Source: a virus
Strand: one strand, 5' to 3'
IMG/VR virus record: IMGVR_UViG_3300046007_009543
Coordinates: 1-64,000 of that record
DNA length: 64,000 nucleotides
Every line of letters begins with the position of its first letter. Positions within the stretch are counted from its first letter, which is position 1. The position numbers and the translations under genes were made by a program. Below the pieces are notes generated by a model. The model was not told the origin of the DNA and did not search any database. It saw only the letters and a list, made by a program, of their open reading frames with translations. Positions 26,028 through 34,320 of this stretch are shown one piece after another.

Positions 26028-27212
26028 TTATAATATCGTTATATAATTTGTTTTTGTTACAATACCACTTGAATTATTTCTTCCAGATATTAATGTAACT
26101 GAATAAGTACCTGAGGTAGAATAAATTTTAGTTGGGTTTTGTAACGATGATGATGTTCCGTCTCCAAACATCCACATCCAAGCAGTTGGTGCATTGGTTG
26201 TTAAATCAGTAAATGTAATTAATTCTCCAGTATTAGCTGTTAATTTATCTGACGAAAAATCAGATGTTGATATTAATATTGAAGGTATTGATGGAGCAGC
26301 ACTAGGAGCAAAAGTTACTTTTTTAGGTGATTTTGTTACATTTGATAAACTTGCTGGGTCTTTAAATGAAACATCGGTTTCTATTGCTAATAATATTTTT
26401 GCTTTATCATTAAATTTTTTAACAGCATTTAAATCTCTTTGTATTACTTCAGGAACTATATATCCATTTAATTTTACAGTAAATGTACTACGAACCAATC
26501 TTTCATCACTTGTATTTAATTCTGTTTGAAAATTAAAAGAATCAATCATTGCTCTGAATTGGAATAATTGAGGATCACCCCAATAAGCATCAGATGCATA
26601 TTCAATTGCTTCTATTATTTTATTTAATTGTTCTACATAATAAGTAAAAACTGTAAATGAATAAGTAATTGTTAAATAATCAGGCATTACTACAGCGTAA
26701 TGTGTTTTAACTGGTACTCTGTTATTTAATACATGAAAATTATCGTATGCATTTTTTGGATTATATTTTTTAGTAAATACACCAAAATTATTAGGATTAT
26801 TAGCATCTAATTTATTTGCTATTGTTCTATTTTTATCAATAGATTCACGCTTAAATGCAATTAATGGTGCTTGTATTTTACCGTTTTGATCTCTATAATA
26901 ACCATCCTTTTGATATGATTTCATTTTTTCAGGAGAAGCATATACTACAGGAACAGGCAATATTTGACCGTTTTGTATTACGGTAGGTTTAATTATATTT
27001 TGAAAGTAATAAAATATGGCCTCGTCAATATCTTTAATACCAACAGAAAATGGTTTTGTATTATCGTCTTTAAATGATAAATTTAAAGATCTATTTGTTT
27101 TTCCATCCTCAACAAATGAATTAGGATTACCTTGTTCTTGATCAAAAGCAGTATGTTGCTTTAAACTAAGTTCTCTTTGGGTAGGTGGTATTGGTTTTCT
27201 TACTTTAGCCAT
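26028..27212 (-). CDS. Tail terminator / completion protein (gp15-like) fused to a PKD domain
   Basis: 394 residues. About residues 70-290 match T4 gp15-type tail terminators: LPVPVVYASPEKMKSYQKDG, KTHYAVVMPDYLTITYSFTV followed by FTYYVEQLNKIIEAI. About 308-394 are a PKD domain: TNAPTAWMWMFGDGTSSSLQ then KIYSTSGTYSVTLI, with the signature W-x-F-G-D-G and Y-x-x-x-G-x-Y-x-V. T4 gp15 is 272 residues and has no such extension. gp13-gp14-gp15 order is preserved. The extra domain would project from the top of the tail, where it could bind glycans. Confidence 0.78.
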   Translation of the reverse strand: MAKVRKPIPPTQRELSLKQHTAFDQEQGNPNSFVEDGKTNRSLNLSFKDDNTKPFSVGIKDIDEAIFYYFQNIIKPTVIQNGQILPVPVVYASPEKMKSYQKDGYYRDQNGKIQAPLIAFKRESIDKNRTIANKLDANNPNNFGVFTKKYNPKNAYDNFHVLNNRVPVKTHYAVVMPDYLTITYSFTVFTYYVEQLNKIIEAIEYASDAYWGDPQLFQFRAMIDSFNFQTELNTSDERLVRSTFTVKLNGYIVPEVIQRDLNAVKKFNDKAKILLAIETDVSFKDPASLSNVTKSPKKVTFAPSAAPSIPSILISTSDFSSDKLTANTGELITFTDLTTNAPTAWMWMFGDGTSSSLQNPTKIYSTSGTYSVTLISGRNNSSGIVTKTNYITIL

Positions 27213-27769
27213 TACATTCTTGATTTAATAATATTTAATCTGTCTGAAGGAACGTAATGACAATCACATCTTACTTCAACACTGTATCCGAAATTTTCTA
27301 GGCCTGCATTTAATGGATTATCTCCATTAGCATCATAATAAGGATATTCTGGATTTTTACCCATAACATATTGTGTATTGTATGTATTATCTATTTCCCA
27401 ATATCCGTTTTGATAAGCTATTACATCTCCTACTACTGGTTGTAAATCAGCACCATATAAACTACCAGAATTAAAATCAGGATTCTTACCTATTAAATCA
27501 TCACGTAAAAATCTAAAAGTAATAGGCCATGTAAAGTCTACACCTAATTCATTTACTGGTGATTCAGGAGTTCCTAATTCTATTAAAGCAAATAATATAA
27601 CAGGTTCAGCAAAATTTCTTCCTTCTACTGATTCTCCATACATGTTTGATTTTGTAGTAGTTACATTATATTTGTAAAATATTACTTGTTGAGAAATAAT
27701 ATTACCCATCAATTCACGATTGATTCGTCTGAATAGACTTATGTCTCTTGCTTCACCGTATAATGCCAT
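27212..27769 (-). CDS. Neck protein, gp14-like
   Basis: 185 residues. MALYGEARDISLFRRINREL followed by MGNIISQQVIFYKYN and YGESVEGRNF is typical of gp14-like neck proteins of T4-related phages that attach below the portal. Location between gp13- and gp15-like genes fits the T4 order. The start codon overlaps the neighbour by 1 base at each end, so translation is coupled. Confidence 0.75.
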   Translation of the reverse strand: MALYGEARDISLFRRINRELMGNIISQQVIFYKYNVTTTKSNMYGESVEGRNFAEPVILFALIELGTPESPVNELGVDFTWPITFRFLRDDLIGKNPDFNSGSLYGADLQPVVGDVIAYQNGYWEIDNTYNTQYVMGKNPEYPYYDANGDNPLNAGLENFGYSVEVRCDCHYVPSDRLNIIKSRM

Positions 27770-27770
27770 A

Positions 27771-28994
27771 TTATCCTATAAAAATTGTCATTGGTACTTG
27801 ATTAATTTCATTTACACGAGCTAATGATTCTGCTGCTCTTCTCTCTAATAATGCTTGACGTGAAGTTTGATCAAAATAATCTCTTAATCTTGTTATTAAT
27901 GCTTCTTTAGTTGCAGTAGCTGATGATAATAAATCTTGTTGGTTTAATGTTACAGAATCACCTGGAATTGGGATTGTTGAATATTTTCCTCTAACATATC
28001 CTAACATTTCTTTAGCTAATGCTAAAGTATATTCAAAAATCCAACTTCTACCTATTGAATTTATTTGAGTATAAACAGGATTAATATAAGGTACATTTGA
28101 AGTATTTGTAATTAAATTATTACCATTAGAATAAGCAGAATTAATTCTATCTTCTAATTTAATATATTCAAATGATAAATAATAGTTATTAAACCCTTCA
28201 AGCTCTCCACCAAAACCATCTTGTAAACCTGTTCCAGGAATAGGAAATACACTTATTATATTATTTACTAATTCAAAAGTATAATTAGATAATGTTACTG
28301 TATTTTGCATTTCAATTGCGTTAATATTAGCCATAGTAAAACTAGTAGGCATCATCATATAGTTTGTATAACCATATCCTATACCGTAAATACCAGCAGC
28401 AGGAACACCTCCTAAACCACCAGGACCAGTACCTAACATTGGTGAATATAATTGATTAATTGCTGGTGGTGGTTGGAAAAATACTCTTTTAATCTCAATA
28501 CCTCCAGTAATACCTTCATTTGTAGCCCATTGTTTTAAATCATATCTTTGTTGACCTGCTACTAATGGTAATAATCCTTTATAATAAGTTACATTACCTC
28601 CAACACCAGCTTCTTCACCATATTGTTGAGATAATCTAACAATAGTTTCAAATGAAGGTGTTATTAATGAATTGTTTACATTTGTATTAGTTGAAGCACC
28701 TTCAAAACTTAAATAATTATCTCTTGTTTGAAATGCATATAATTCATTACCATAAATTGTTGTAGCTTCTTCAAATCCAGCCCAAAAATTAATATCTTGT
28801 AATTCAATATTTTCAATAGGATATCCTAAACGTAATGCACAAAAATTAGATACTTTATCAGCATCTGTCTGAAATTGAGGATCAGTATCATAAAAACCAA
28901 ATGGTGTGGGTGATGGTAATGTTCCACTGATATAAAATGAATTATATACTGAAGCAAATGAGCTTGAACCGGGCCAAATAGGGATGTTTGCCAT
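27771..28994 (-). CDS. Neck protein, gp13-like
   Basis: 407 residues versus about 309 in T4. The N-terminal domain contains DKVSNFCALRLGYPIENIEL and the C-terminal part SWIFEYTLALAKEMLGYVRG, then IPIPGDSVTLNQQDLL and a helical tail, the usual gp13 pattern. A Gly/Pro/Tyr-rich insert around residues 180-215 (GPGGLGGVPAAGIYGIGYGY) accounts for the extra length. gp13 forms the head-completion ring that receives the tail. Confidence 0.75.
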   Translation of the reverse strand: MANIPIWPGSSSFASVYNSFYISGTLPSPTPFGFYDTDPQFQTDADKVSNFCALRLGYPIENIELQDINFWAGFEEATTIYGNELYAFQTRDNYLSFEGASTNTNVNNSLITPSFETIVRLSQQYGEEAGVGGNVTYYKGLLPLVAGQQRYDLKQWATNEGITGGIEIKRVFFQPPPAINQLYSPMLGTGPGGLGGVPAAGIYGIGYGYTNYMMMPTSFTMANINAIEMQNTVTLSNYTFELVNNIISVFPIPGTGLQDGFGGELEGFNNYYLSFEYIKLEDRINSAYSNGNNLITNTSNVPYINPVYTQINSIGRSWIFEYTLALAKEMLGYVRGKYSTIPIPGDSVTLNQQDLLSSATATKEALITRLRDYFDQTSRQALLERRAAESLARVNEINQVPMTIFIG

Positions 28995-29004
28995 AATTGT
29001 TTAA

Positions 29005-29427
29005 TTAGTTTGTTATTACGTAATATTCTATTGAAGCAACACTACCTGATGGTTCAACTTTTATTGATTTTATATCACTAAAGTTTAAACCTGAAGTACT
29101 ACCTGTTATTTTACTTGTAGAAAGTATAAATGAACTTCCTGTTGCTATTAAAAAACTCATAGCTTCTGTTGAAGAAGATACAATTAATTTAACAGGTACT
29201 GTAGTTGAATTATTTGTAACTCTACCATATTGAAAACTACTGCTTACAAAAGTACCAGCTCCAGGTAAATTATCTAATGAAAATATAGTTGTTACAGATC
29301 CTGAAGGGATATTTAGTATTCTATTATCCATAAAATTAATATTATTAATTGTTTGAGTAACAGAAGATCCGACATCATCTCCATTAAGTGTTAATTGTTC
29401 TATTATTTTTAAGGTAAAAATTGCCAT
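29005..29427 (-). CDS. Small virion-associated protein, unknown
   Basis: 140 residues, beta-rich with Ser/Thr clusters (IPSGSVTTIFSLDN, VPVKLIVSSSTEAMSFLIAT) and no cysteine. It sits between PhoH and the neck genes and is followed 10 bases later by the gp13-like gene. Reads like a small decoration or head-tail joining protein. Family not recognised. Confidence 0.6.
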   Translation of the reverse strand: MAIFTLKIIEQLTLNGDDVGSSVTQTINNINFMDNRILNIPSGSVTTIFSLDNLPGAGTFVSSSFQYGRVTNNSTTVPVKLIVSSSTEAMSFLIATGSSFILSTSKITGSTSGLNFSDIKSIKVEPSGSVASIEYYVITN

Positions 29428-29437
29428 TTGTTTTTAG

Positions 29438-29448
29438 TTATAAATATT
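29438..29448 (-). promoter_or_regulatory. AATATTTATAA element before the gene at 29427
   Basis: TTTAATATTTATAACT on the coding strand, 10 bases from the ATG and directly after the PhoH terminator. Confidence 0.55.
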
Positions 29449-29453
29449 AAAAT

Positions 29454-29485
29454 AGAAAGGAAAAAGCCAATCTAACGATTGGCTT
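29454..29485 (-). terminator. Terminator after phoH
   Basis: AAGCCAATC-GTTA-GATTGGCTT, a 9-bp stem with a 4-base loop, then TTTCCTTTC; 23 bases after the PhoH stop. Confidence 0.8.
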
Positions 29486-29507
29486 CCACACATATTATTC
29501 TAAATAT

Positions 29508-30194
29508 TTAATCTCTAACTTCTTCGTAAATTCTAAGAATTTCTTCTACTATTTCATGACGATGATTTTTCTTTAATGAGATTGTTCTAACACCTTTTAC
29601 TCTTGCATCTAAAATATCAAAAAATCCAATACCAGAATCTCTTTTACTTTTTAGATCTACTTGCGAAATATCACCACAAAATACAATTTTACCCCCTTTA
29701 CCTAAACGACCTAACATCATTTCGGTTTGTGAGTGTGTTATGTTTTGACATTCGTCTACAATAACAAATGATTTAGGAAACGTTCTACCTCTCATAAATG
29801 CAAAAGGTACAATTTCTATTTGACCATCTGCTACTAATTTATCTATTTTTATTTTATCATATAGAAGATATAAGTTAGAATAAATAGGTGCTAACCAAGG
29901 ATCCATTTTTTCTTTTAAATCACCTGGTAAGAAACCAATTTCTTCTTTAGATACAGTTGGTCTTGTAATAATGATTTTTTCCATTTCTTTTTTAAAAACC
30001 ATATCTAAAGCTATTTGACAAGCTAATAGTGTTTTACCTGAACCAGCCATACCTTTTATAAGTGTTACAGGATTATCTAAAATTATCTGCTTGGCTTCTT
30101 TCTGTTCTGAATTTAATTCGATTTTGAATTTGATTGGACCTTTTGGTTTGGTTTTATTTTTAAAAACCTCGTCGTCATGTTTTGGTGGGTTCAT
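29508..30194 (-). CDS. phoH: PhoH-like ATPase
   Basis: 228 residues. Walker A GMAGSGKT at 48-55, ITRPTVSKEEIGFLPGDLKE at about 76-95 (the signature PhoH stretch), Walker B VIVDECQN at 144-151, and SGIGFFDILDARVKGVRTIS near the end. PhoH is a P-loop ATPase related to the RNA-binding/RNase-associated PhoH proteins, common in marine phages. Its role is unclear; it is not proven to concern phosphate. It lies between the head genes and neck genes and ends at a strong terminator. Confidence 0.9.
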   Translation of the reverse strand: MNPPKHDDEVFKNKTKPKGPIKFKIELNSEQKEAKQIILDNPVTLIKGMAGSGKTLLACQIALDMVFKKEMEKIIITRPTVSKEEIGFLPGDLKEKMDPWLAPIYSNLYLLYDKIKIDKLVADGQIEIVPFAFMRGRTFPKSFVIVDECQNITHSQTEMMLGRLGKGGKIVFCGDISQVDLKSKRDSGIGFFDILDARVKGVRTISLKKNHRHEIVEEILRIYEEVRD

Positions 30195-30218
30195 TTTGTT
30201 ATAATTTTAATAAGTTTG

Positions 30219-30797
30219 TTATTTATCATTTTTCCATAACCATACATAACCATGAGCTGTTTTAGCTCTACCGTTTAATACGTTATTAACACCGTTATAA
30301 ACATCATTTGCTTCACTACTACTTAACCATTCTTTAATTAATATTCCATCTTTTAATTGCAAACATGGTTTTCTATTAGATTCAGCTCGTTTTATAACAT
30401 ATTCTTGTGGTTGTTTTTTTCCTTTCATAGAATTTGGTTTTCCTTTATTTGATTTGCTAATATTTTGTTTTCTTAATTCATTATCTTTATATCCGGTAAC
30501 TTTTTTATTTTTACTTATTAATTTTTTAATTTCATCATCATGAAAATCCGGTCCTCCTCCTCCTTTATTTTTATTTAAAAGAATAAACCCCCACATTTTA
30601 AATTGAGATATCCAATATTTTTCCCAAAATTTCCATTCTTTTATATCTACAACATCTATTATTTCTAAAATAGTTTTTTTACCAAATGTTCTTTTATGAT
30701 TATTTATTCTATCCTTAATATTGTTTGTTTTTCCAATATAAAAAGGTATATTGTCATCATTATGTAAAAAATAAATATTTACCGTTTTTATTTCCAT
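30219..30797 (-). CDS. GIY-YIG homing-type endonuclease
   Basis: 192 residues. Residues 7-24 (NIYFLHNDDNIPFYIGKTNN) carry the GIY-YIG core (here YFLH/FYIGKT) with IKDRINNHKR, followed by KYWISQFKMWGFILLN. The middle holds NUMOD-like DNA-binding units (SKSNKGKPNSMKGKKQPQE) and the end SSEANDVYNGVNNVLNGRAK then HGYVWLWKN. Similar free-standing endonucleases (T4 Seg family) spread between genes. It overlaps the 3' end of the decarboxylase-like gene by 10 bases, so its insertion did not break that gene. Confidence 0.85.
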   Translation of the reverse strand: MEIKTVNIYFLHNDDNIPFYIGKTNNIKDRINNHKRTFGKKTILEIIDVVDIKEWKFWEKYWISQFKMWGFILLNKNKGGGGPDFHDDEIKKLISKNKKVTGYKDNELRKQNISKSNKGKPNSMKGKKQPQEYVIKRAESNRKPCLQLKDGILIKEWLSSSEANDVYNGVNNVLNGRAKTAHGYVWLWKNDK

Positions 30798-31504
30798 TTT
30801 ATTTTTATTAACTTATCCAAACCAGCCTCAACATGGGTGTGATCCTCTTGACATAGTTCAAAATCAAAGCGCTTATCTAAAGGTAATATTAATTCTGTTT
30901 GACTACCCCAACGCACTAACCCAAATCTATCGTTTTGTGAACATATATCTTGTTGTTTTTTAAATGAAGATATAACATTTACATCTTCATCAGCTATTAA
31001 ACACATATTATATTGATATTCTAAAGAAAGTGAATTTATTTTTATTTTCATTCTTTCATTATTTTTAAGATATTCTAGATTTGCTGGGTTAATTTTACCG
31101 TTAAAGATATCTTTTTCGGTTGCTAACATAGGCTTATTTGTTGATTCTATTGCCTCTAAATATTCATAATCAATAACACCACCATATGGAATTCTTATAA
31201 TGTGAGGATCATAAAATGACATAAATATACCAACAACTAAAGATGGTTTGTTATAATCTTTATCACCCATTGCATCTTGTAAAGTATAATTTATACCTTT
31301 AATTTCCACAATAGGTTCAGTAGGATCATTAATTACTTTTTGATATAAGATAGTTCCATCAGCTGGTGAATAAAAATGTTCATTATCAATATACATTGTT
31401 CTTAAAGGATCTCTAAAGAAAAATTGATTTGATAATTGTTCAATAGACATTTTTTCAGCCTTTTTTACATCTGTATTAATCCAGTCTTTTAATGTTTTAG
31501 CCAT
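30788..31504 (-). CDS. Phosphatidylserine decarboxylase-like pyruvoyl enzyme
   Basis: 238 residues. HFYSPADGTILY at 43-54, FMSFYDPHIIRIPYGG at 94-109 and RFGLVRWGSQTELILP at 193-208 line up with the three conserved blocks of phosphatidylserine decarboxylases: Asp49, His101 and the Gly200-Ser201 self-cleavage site that makes the pyruvoyl cofactor. Family members convert phosphatidylserine to phosphatidylethanolamine at membranes or decarboxylate related substrates. No membrane helix is obvious. Start overlaps the stop of the DDAH-like gene by 1 base, so the two are coupled. The true substrate is unknown; the fold assignment is the firmer part. Confidence 0.75.
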   Translation of the reverse strand: MAKTLKDWINTDVKKAEKMSIEQLSNQFFFRDPLRTMYIDNEHFYSPADGTILYQKVINDPTEPIVEIKGINYTLQDAMGDKDYNKPSLVVGIFMSFYDPHIIRIPYGGVIDYEYLEAIESTNKPMLATEKDIFNGKINPANLEYLKNNERMKIKINSLSLEYQYNMCLIADEDVNVISSFKKQQDICSQNDRFGLVRWGSQTELILPLDKRFDFELCQEDHTHVEAGLDKLIKIKWK

Positions 31505-32418
31505 TATATTAATGATTTAGTATAATCAACATAATTTAAGTGCATTACACAGCATGATAACATAGCACCTGATTTCATATATTCTGATAAATTGAATATA
31601 ACTGGTTCTAAACCTTCATTAGCGCATATTCTTTCTAATGTATCTATTTTATGTTTTTCTAACTCATATAAAGGATCAGTACGTTTTAATTCTGAAATGT
31701 TAGATGCACATAAAATCATATTTCCCATTCTTACTGAATTTGTTAATCCACCAAAAGCATCATCAACACTAATATCAATAATTTCTGTATATTTTCCTAT
31801 TTCTTCTAATTCTTCAGGTGTAAATAATTCAGTACAAACTAATGTTTTTTTATCAGTTAATGGAAATACTGAACAATCTAAATGATATAAATAAGGTTCA
31901 ACCATTTCTATTTTAATAATATTCATATCAAAGTTTTGTTCCATCCACTCATAAGCTTCTTTAGTTGAACGTTGACCGTATCCACCTATGTAAGTGTTAC
32001 CACCAATGTATTTTAAATCTGCTTCACCTTCCCATTTAAATGGACATAGATGAGTATTATAACCCATTAAATTAAAGAACGGTTTTGCTACTAATTCTTC
32101 ACCTTGTCTAGGTTCGGAAGTAAAATTGGATAATAACACAATATTATCGTCTTTAATGTGGGGTAATTGCATTCCCACATTAGCCACGTAAACTTGGTCT
32201 TGATAATCACCATACGATGGTAATAAATAAACTAAAGAACCACCAGCTATAAAATTATATAAATCCATAAACTGTTTATAAGCTTTAGGTTTATTAATTT
32301 TTAAATCTTCGGGTGATAATTCTTCCATCCAAATATTGTTTGGATTTTCAGTGCTTAGAGAAAAGGGGAAGTTTAATACATAACTTGGAACCTTTAATTG
32401 TGAAGGGGTTTCTATCAT
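31504..32418 (-). CDS. DDAH / amidinotransferase-superfamily enzyme
   Basis: 304 residues. DQVYVANVGMQLP at 74-86, then LSNFTSEPRQGEE, FKWEGEADLKYIGG at 127-140, YHLDCSVFPL at 178-187 with catalytic-type His179, SVRMGNMILCASN, and SGAMLSCCVMHLNY at 283-296 with catalytic-type Cys289 or Cys290. This is the pentein fold of dimethylarginine dimethylaminohydrolase, amidinotransferases and related guanidine-modifying enzymes. The catalytic pair looks intact. It sits alone after the major capsid gene with a terminator between, and is coupled to the decarboxylase-like gene. Substrate cannot be read from sequence. Confidence 0.8.
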   Translation of the reverse strand: MIETPSQLKVPSYVLNFPFSLSTENPNNIWMEELSPEDLKINKPKAYKQFMDLYNFIAGGSLVYLLPSYGDYQDQVYVANVGMQLPHIKDDNIVLLSNFTSEPRQGEELVAKPFFNLMGYNTHLCPFKWEGEADLKYIGGNTYIGGYGQRSTKEAYEWMEQNFDMNIIKIEMVEPYLYHLDCSVFPLTDKKTLVCTELFTPEELEEIGKYTEIIDISVDDAFGGLTNSVRMGNMILCASNISELKRTDPLYELEKHKIDTLERICANEGLEPVIFNLSEYMKSGAMLSCCVMHLNYVDYTKSLI

Positions 32419-32500
32419 TTTAAAACTATTTTTATTTATCTATACATATTATATAGGCCTATATAAATGTAATAAAGATATCTAAGTTAGCCAAATAAAA

Positions 32501-32527
32501 AGAAAAAACCCCACTTTTGGTGGGGTT
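32501..32527 (-). terminator. Terminator after the major capsid gene
   Basis: AACCCCAC-CAAAA-GTGGGGTT on the coding strand (8-bp stem) followed by TTTTCTTTTT; 33 bases after the capsid stop. Confidence 0.85.
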
Positions 32528-32559
32528 CTTTAATTTTAGTTATAAAGTGTTATCTAATA

Positions 32560-34293
32560 TTAGATAGTGTTTAAACCACTAACATAGATTTTCGCGTAGA
32601 ATTCAGGTCTTAACATTTTCTTAGCGTAACGAGTTAATAGACCTTTTCTTGGAGTGAAAGTTTCTGGATCGTACACTAACGGAGTCATGATTAACGGAAT
32701 GTACGGAGCAAATACAGCACCTGTTTCTAGGAACTGACTACCTCTGTAACCCATTAACATCAAATTCTCAGTCATGTAAGGATTTTTGTAAACCTTGTAA
32801 CGACCGTTTACAGTACCAATTTTTTGTACACCGAAAGCATATTCCATTTGATCAGCTTCACCATTGCTTGTAGAAGCAAATCCTGGGATTGATTCTAAGA
32901 TAGTAGCTACTGTTGGAGAAGTTACGATAAAATTAGCACCTCCACGTAAAGTTAATTGGTGGATTTTGTTGCTTAATTTTTGGATTTTAGTACCTAAAGT
33001 TTGGAACCATTGACCTTGAGTGTTATAATAACCTGAAGTTCCTAAGTTAGTTATAGTACCTTGGGTTGAAATAGTTTGGTTGTTAATTGCTGACCAGTAT
33101 TCAGTACCAGCTGCAGCATCTTCGATTAACATTTCTAAGATTTCTAAGTCAATTTCCATTGAAATATACTCACTCATGATGTTAGTTAATTCAGCTTCAG
33201 CATCAATGTTTTGGTAAGCACTTAAATCTTGAGCGAACTCAGGAGTCCATACAGCTTTTAACTTTTTAGTTTTAGCAGTGATGGCTTGTGATTGCATTTT
33301 AACATTAATTTCTGGGATTACGATGTTTGAACTACTTAAAGAGTTAGGTACAGATACGTCTGTTCTATCTGCTTCGAAATCAGCTCTAGCATCATTACCA
33401 GATAATGTACTACTGTTATTACCTTTGTTATAGAAAATAGTAGCAGAAGCACCGGCAGTATTATTAGCACCTAAAGTAGCTGAAGCTGTATAGAAGAAAC
33501 TAATAGTTCCTGCTGTATAGTTATAAGTTGTAAACTGAGGTAAAATATTAGAAGCAGTAAATGTAGAACCAGATACTAAAGTGAAACCTCTTACTGCATC
33601 TGGATCAAAGTTAGTTAATACAGAAGCTGTAGCAACAGTTACTTTGTATATTCTGTTTGCAATTACTGATGCTGAATATTCAGAATCAAAATTTAATTCA
33701 GCCCATGATGCTGTAACTACTGAACCAGTACCAGCACCAATAGTAGGTAAAACACCACCAGCAGTAGATCCAGTTAATGGAACAGAAGCTGAGAATTGGT
33801 TAGTAGAGTAAGTAAATTTGTTTGCTGGGTTGTATAAACCGCCTTCAGCTGCTGGAGTAGCAAATGGATATTGACCAGAAGCATTTCTGTTACCATATAA
33901 AGAAGAACCTGCAGTAAATGGATTTTTGTTGTTTCCGTATTGGAAATCTAAGAAGAATACTAAACCAGAAGGCATGTTCATTGGTTGAACAGAAACGAAT
34001 TCTTTAGCTACGATAGTTCCGAATACTTTTCTTACTAATGGTAATGCAATACCAGCCCAGTTTTCACCTTGTGTACCAGAAGTGAATCCAGAGTTTGAAG
34101 CAACAGTGTTAGTTTCTGTTACTAATTGTTTTGCTTGGTTTTCTAATAAAAGGGACATATTGTTACTGTCCACAGTAGTTAAGCCTTCTAATAGACCTGT
34201 TTTAGTCCATTTAGAAGCTAATTTAGCAGCATCACTTTGTAGTGATTTCCAGTTTCCTGCTGCGCTTTCTAATAATTGATGTACGTTTGACAT
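32560..34293 (-). CDS. Major capsid protein, gp23-like
   Basis: 577 residues against 521 in T4. After an N-terminal prodomain comes NQAKQLVTE at 52-60 and then TNTVASNSGFTSG, with KEFVSVQPMNMPSGLVFFLD and FQYG farther on, the gp23 signature (T4: V-Q-P-M-N-S-P-T-G). The C-terminal part has LYNKIHQLTLRGGANFIVTS-like and MGYRGSQFLETGAVFAPYIP blocks. Candidate protease cuts of the (I/L/V)-x-E type are LLE9, LLE36, LLE51 and VTE60; the last corresponds to the place where T4 gp23 is cut. Flanked by scaffold upstream and terminator downstream. Confidence 0.9.
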   Translation of the reverse strand: MSNVHQLLESAAGNWKSLQSDAAKLASKWTKTGLLEGLTTVDSNNMSLLLENQAKQLVTETNTVASNSGFTSGTQGENWAGIALPLVRKVFGTIVAKEFVSVQPMNMPSGLVFFLDFQYGNNKNPFTAGSSLYGNRNASGQYPFATPAAEGGLYNPANKFTYSTNQFSASVPLTGSTAGGVLPTIGAGTGSVVTASWAELNFDSEYSASVIANRIYKVTVATASVLTNFDPDAVRGFTLVSGSTFTASNILPQFTTYNYTAGTISFFYTASATLGANNTAGASATIFYNKGNNSSTLSGNDARADFEADRTDVSVPNSLSSSNIVIPEINVKMQSQAITAKTKKLKAVWTPEFAQDLSAYQNIDAEAELTNIMSEYISMEIDLEILEMLIEDAAAGTEYWSAINNQTISTQGTITNLGTSGYYNTQGQWFQTLGTKIQKLSNKIHQLTLRGGANFIVTSPTVATILESIPGFASTSNGEADQMEYAFGVQKIGTVNGRYKVYKNPYMTENLMLMGYRGSQFLETGAVFAPYIPLIMTPLVYDPETFTPRKGLLTRYAKKMLRPEFYAKIYVSGLNTI

Positions 34294-34320
34294 TGTTTTA
34301 ATTGTTTTGTTTTTTTATTG

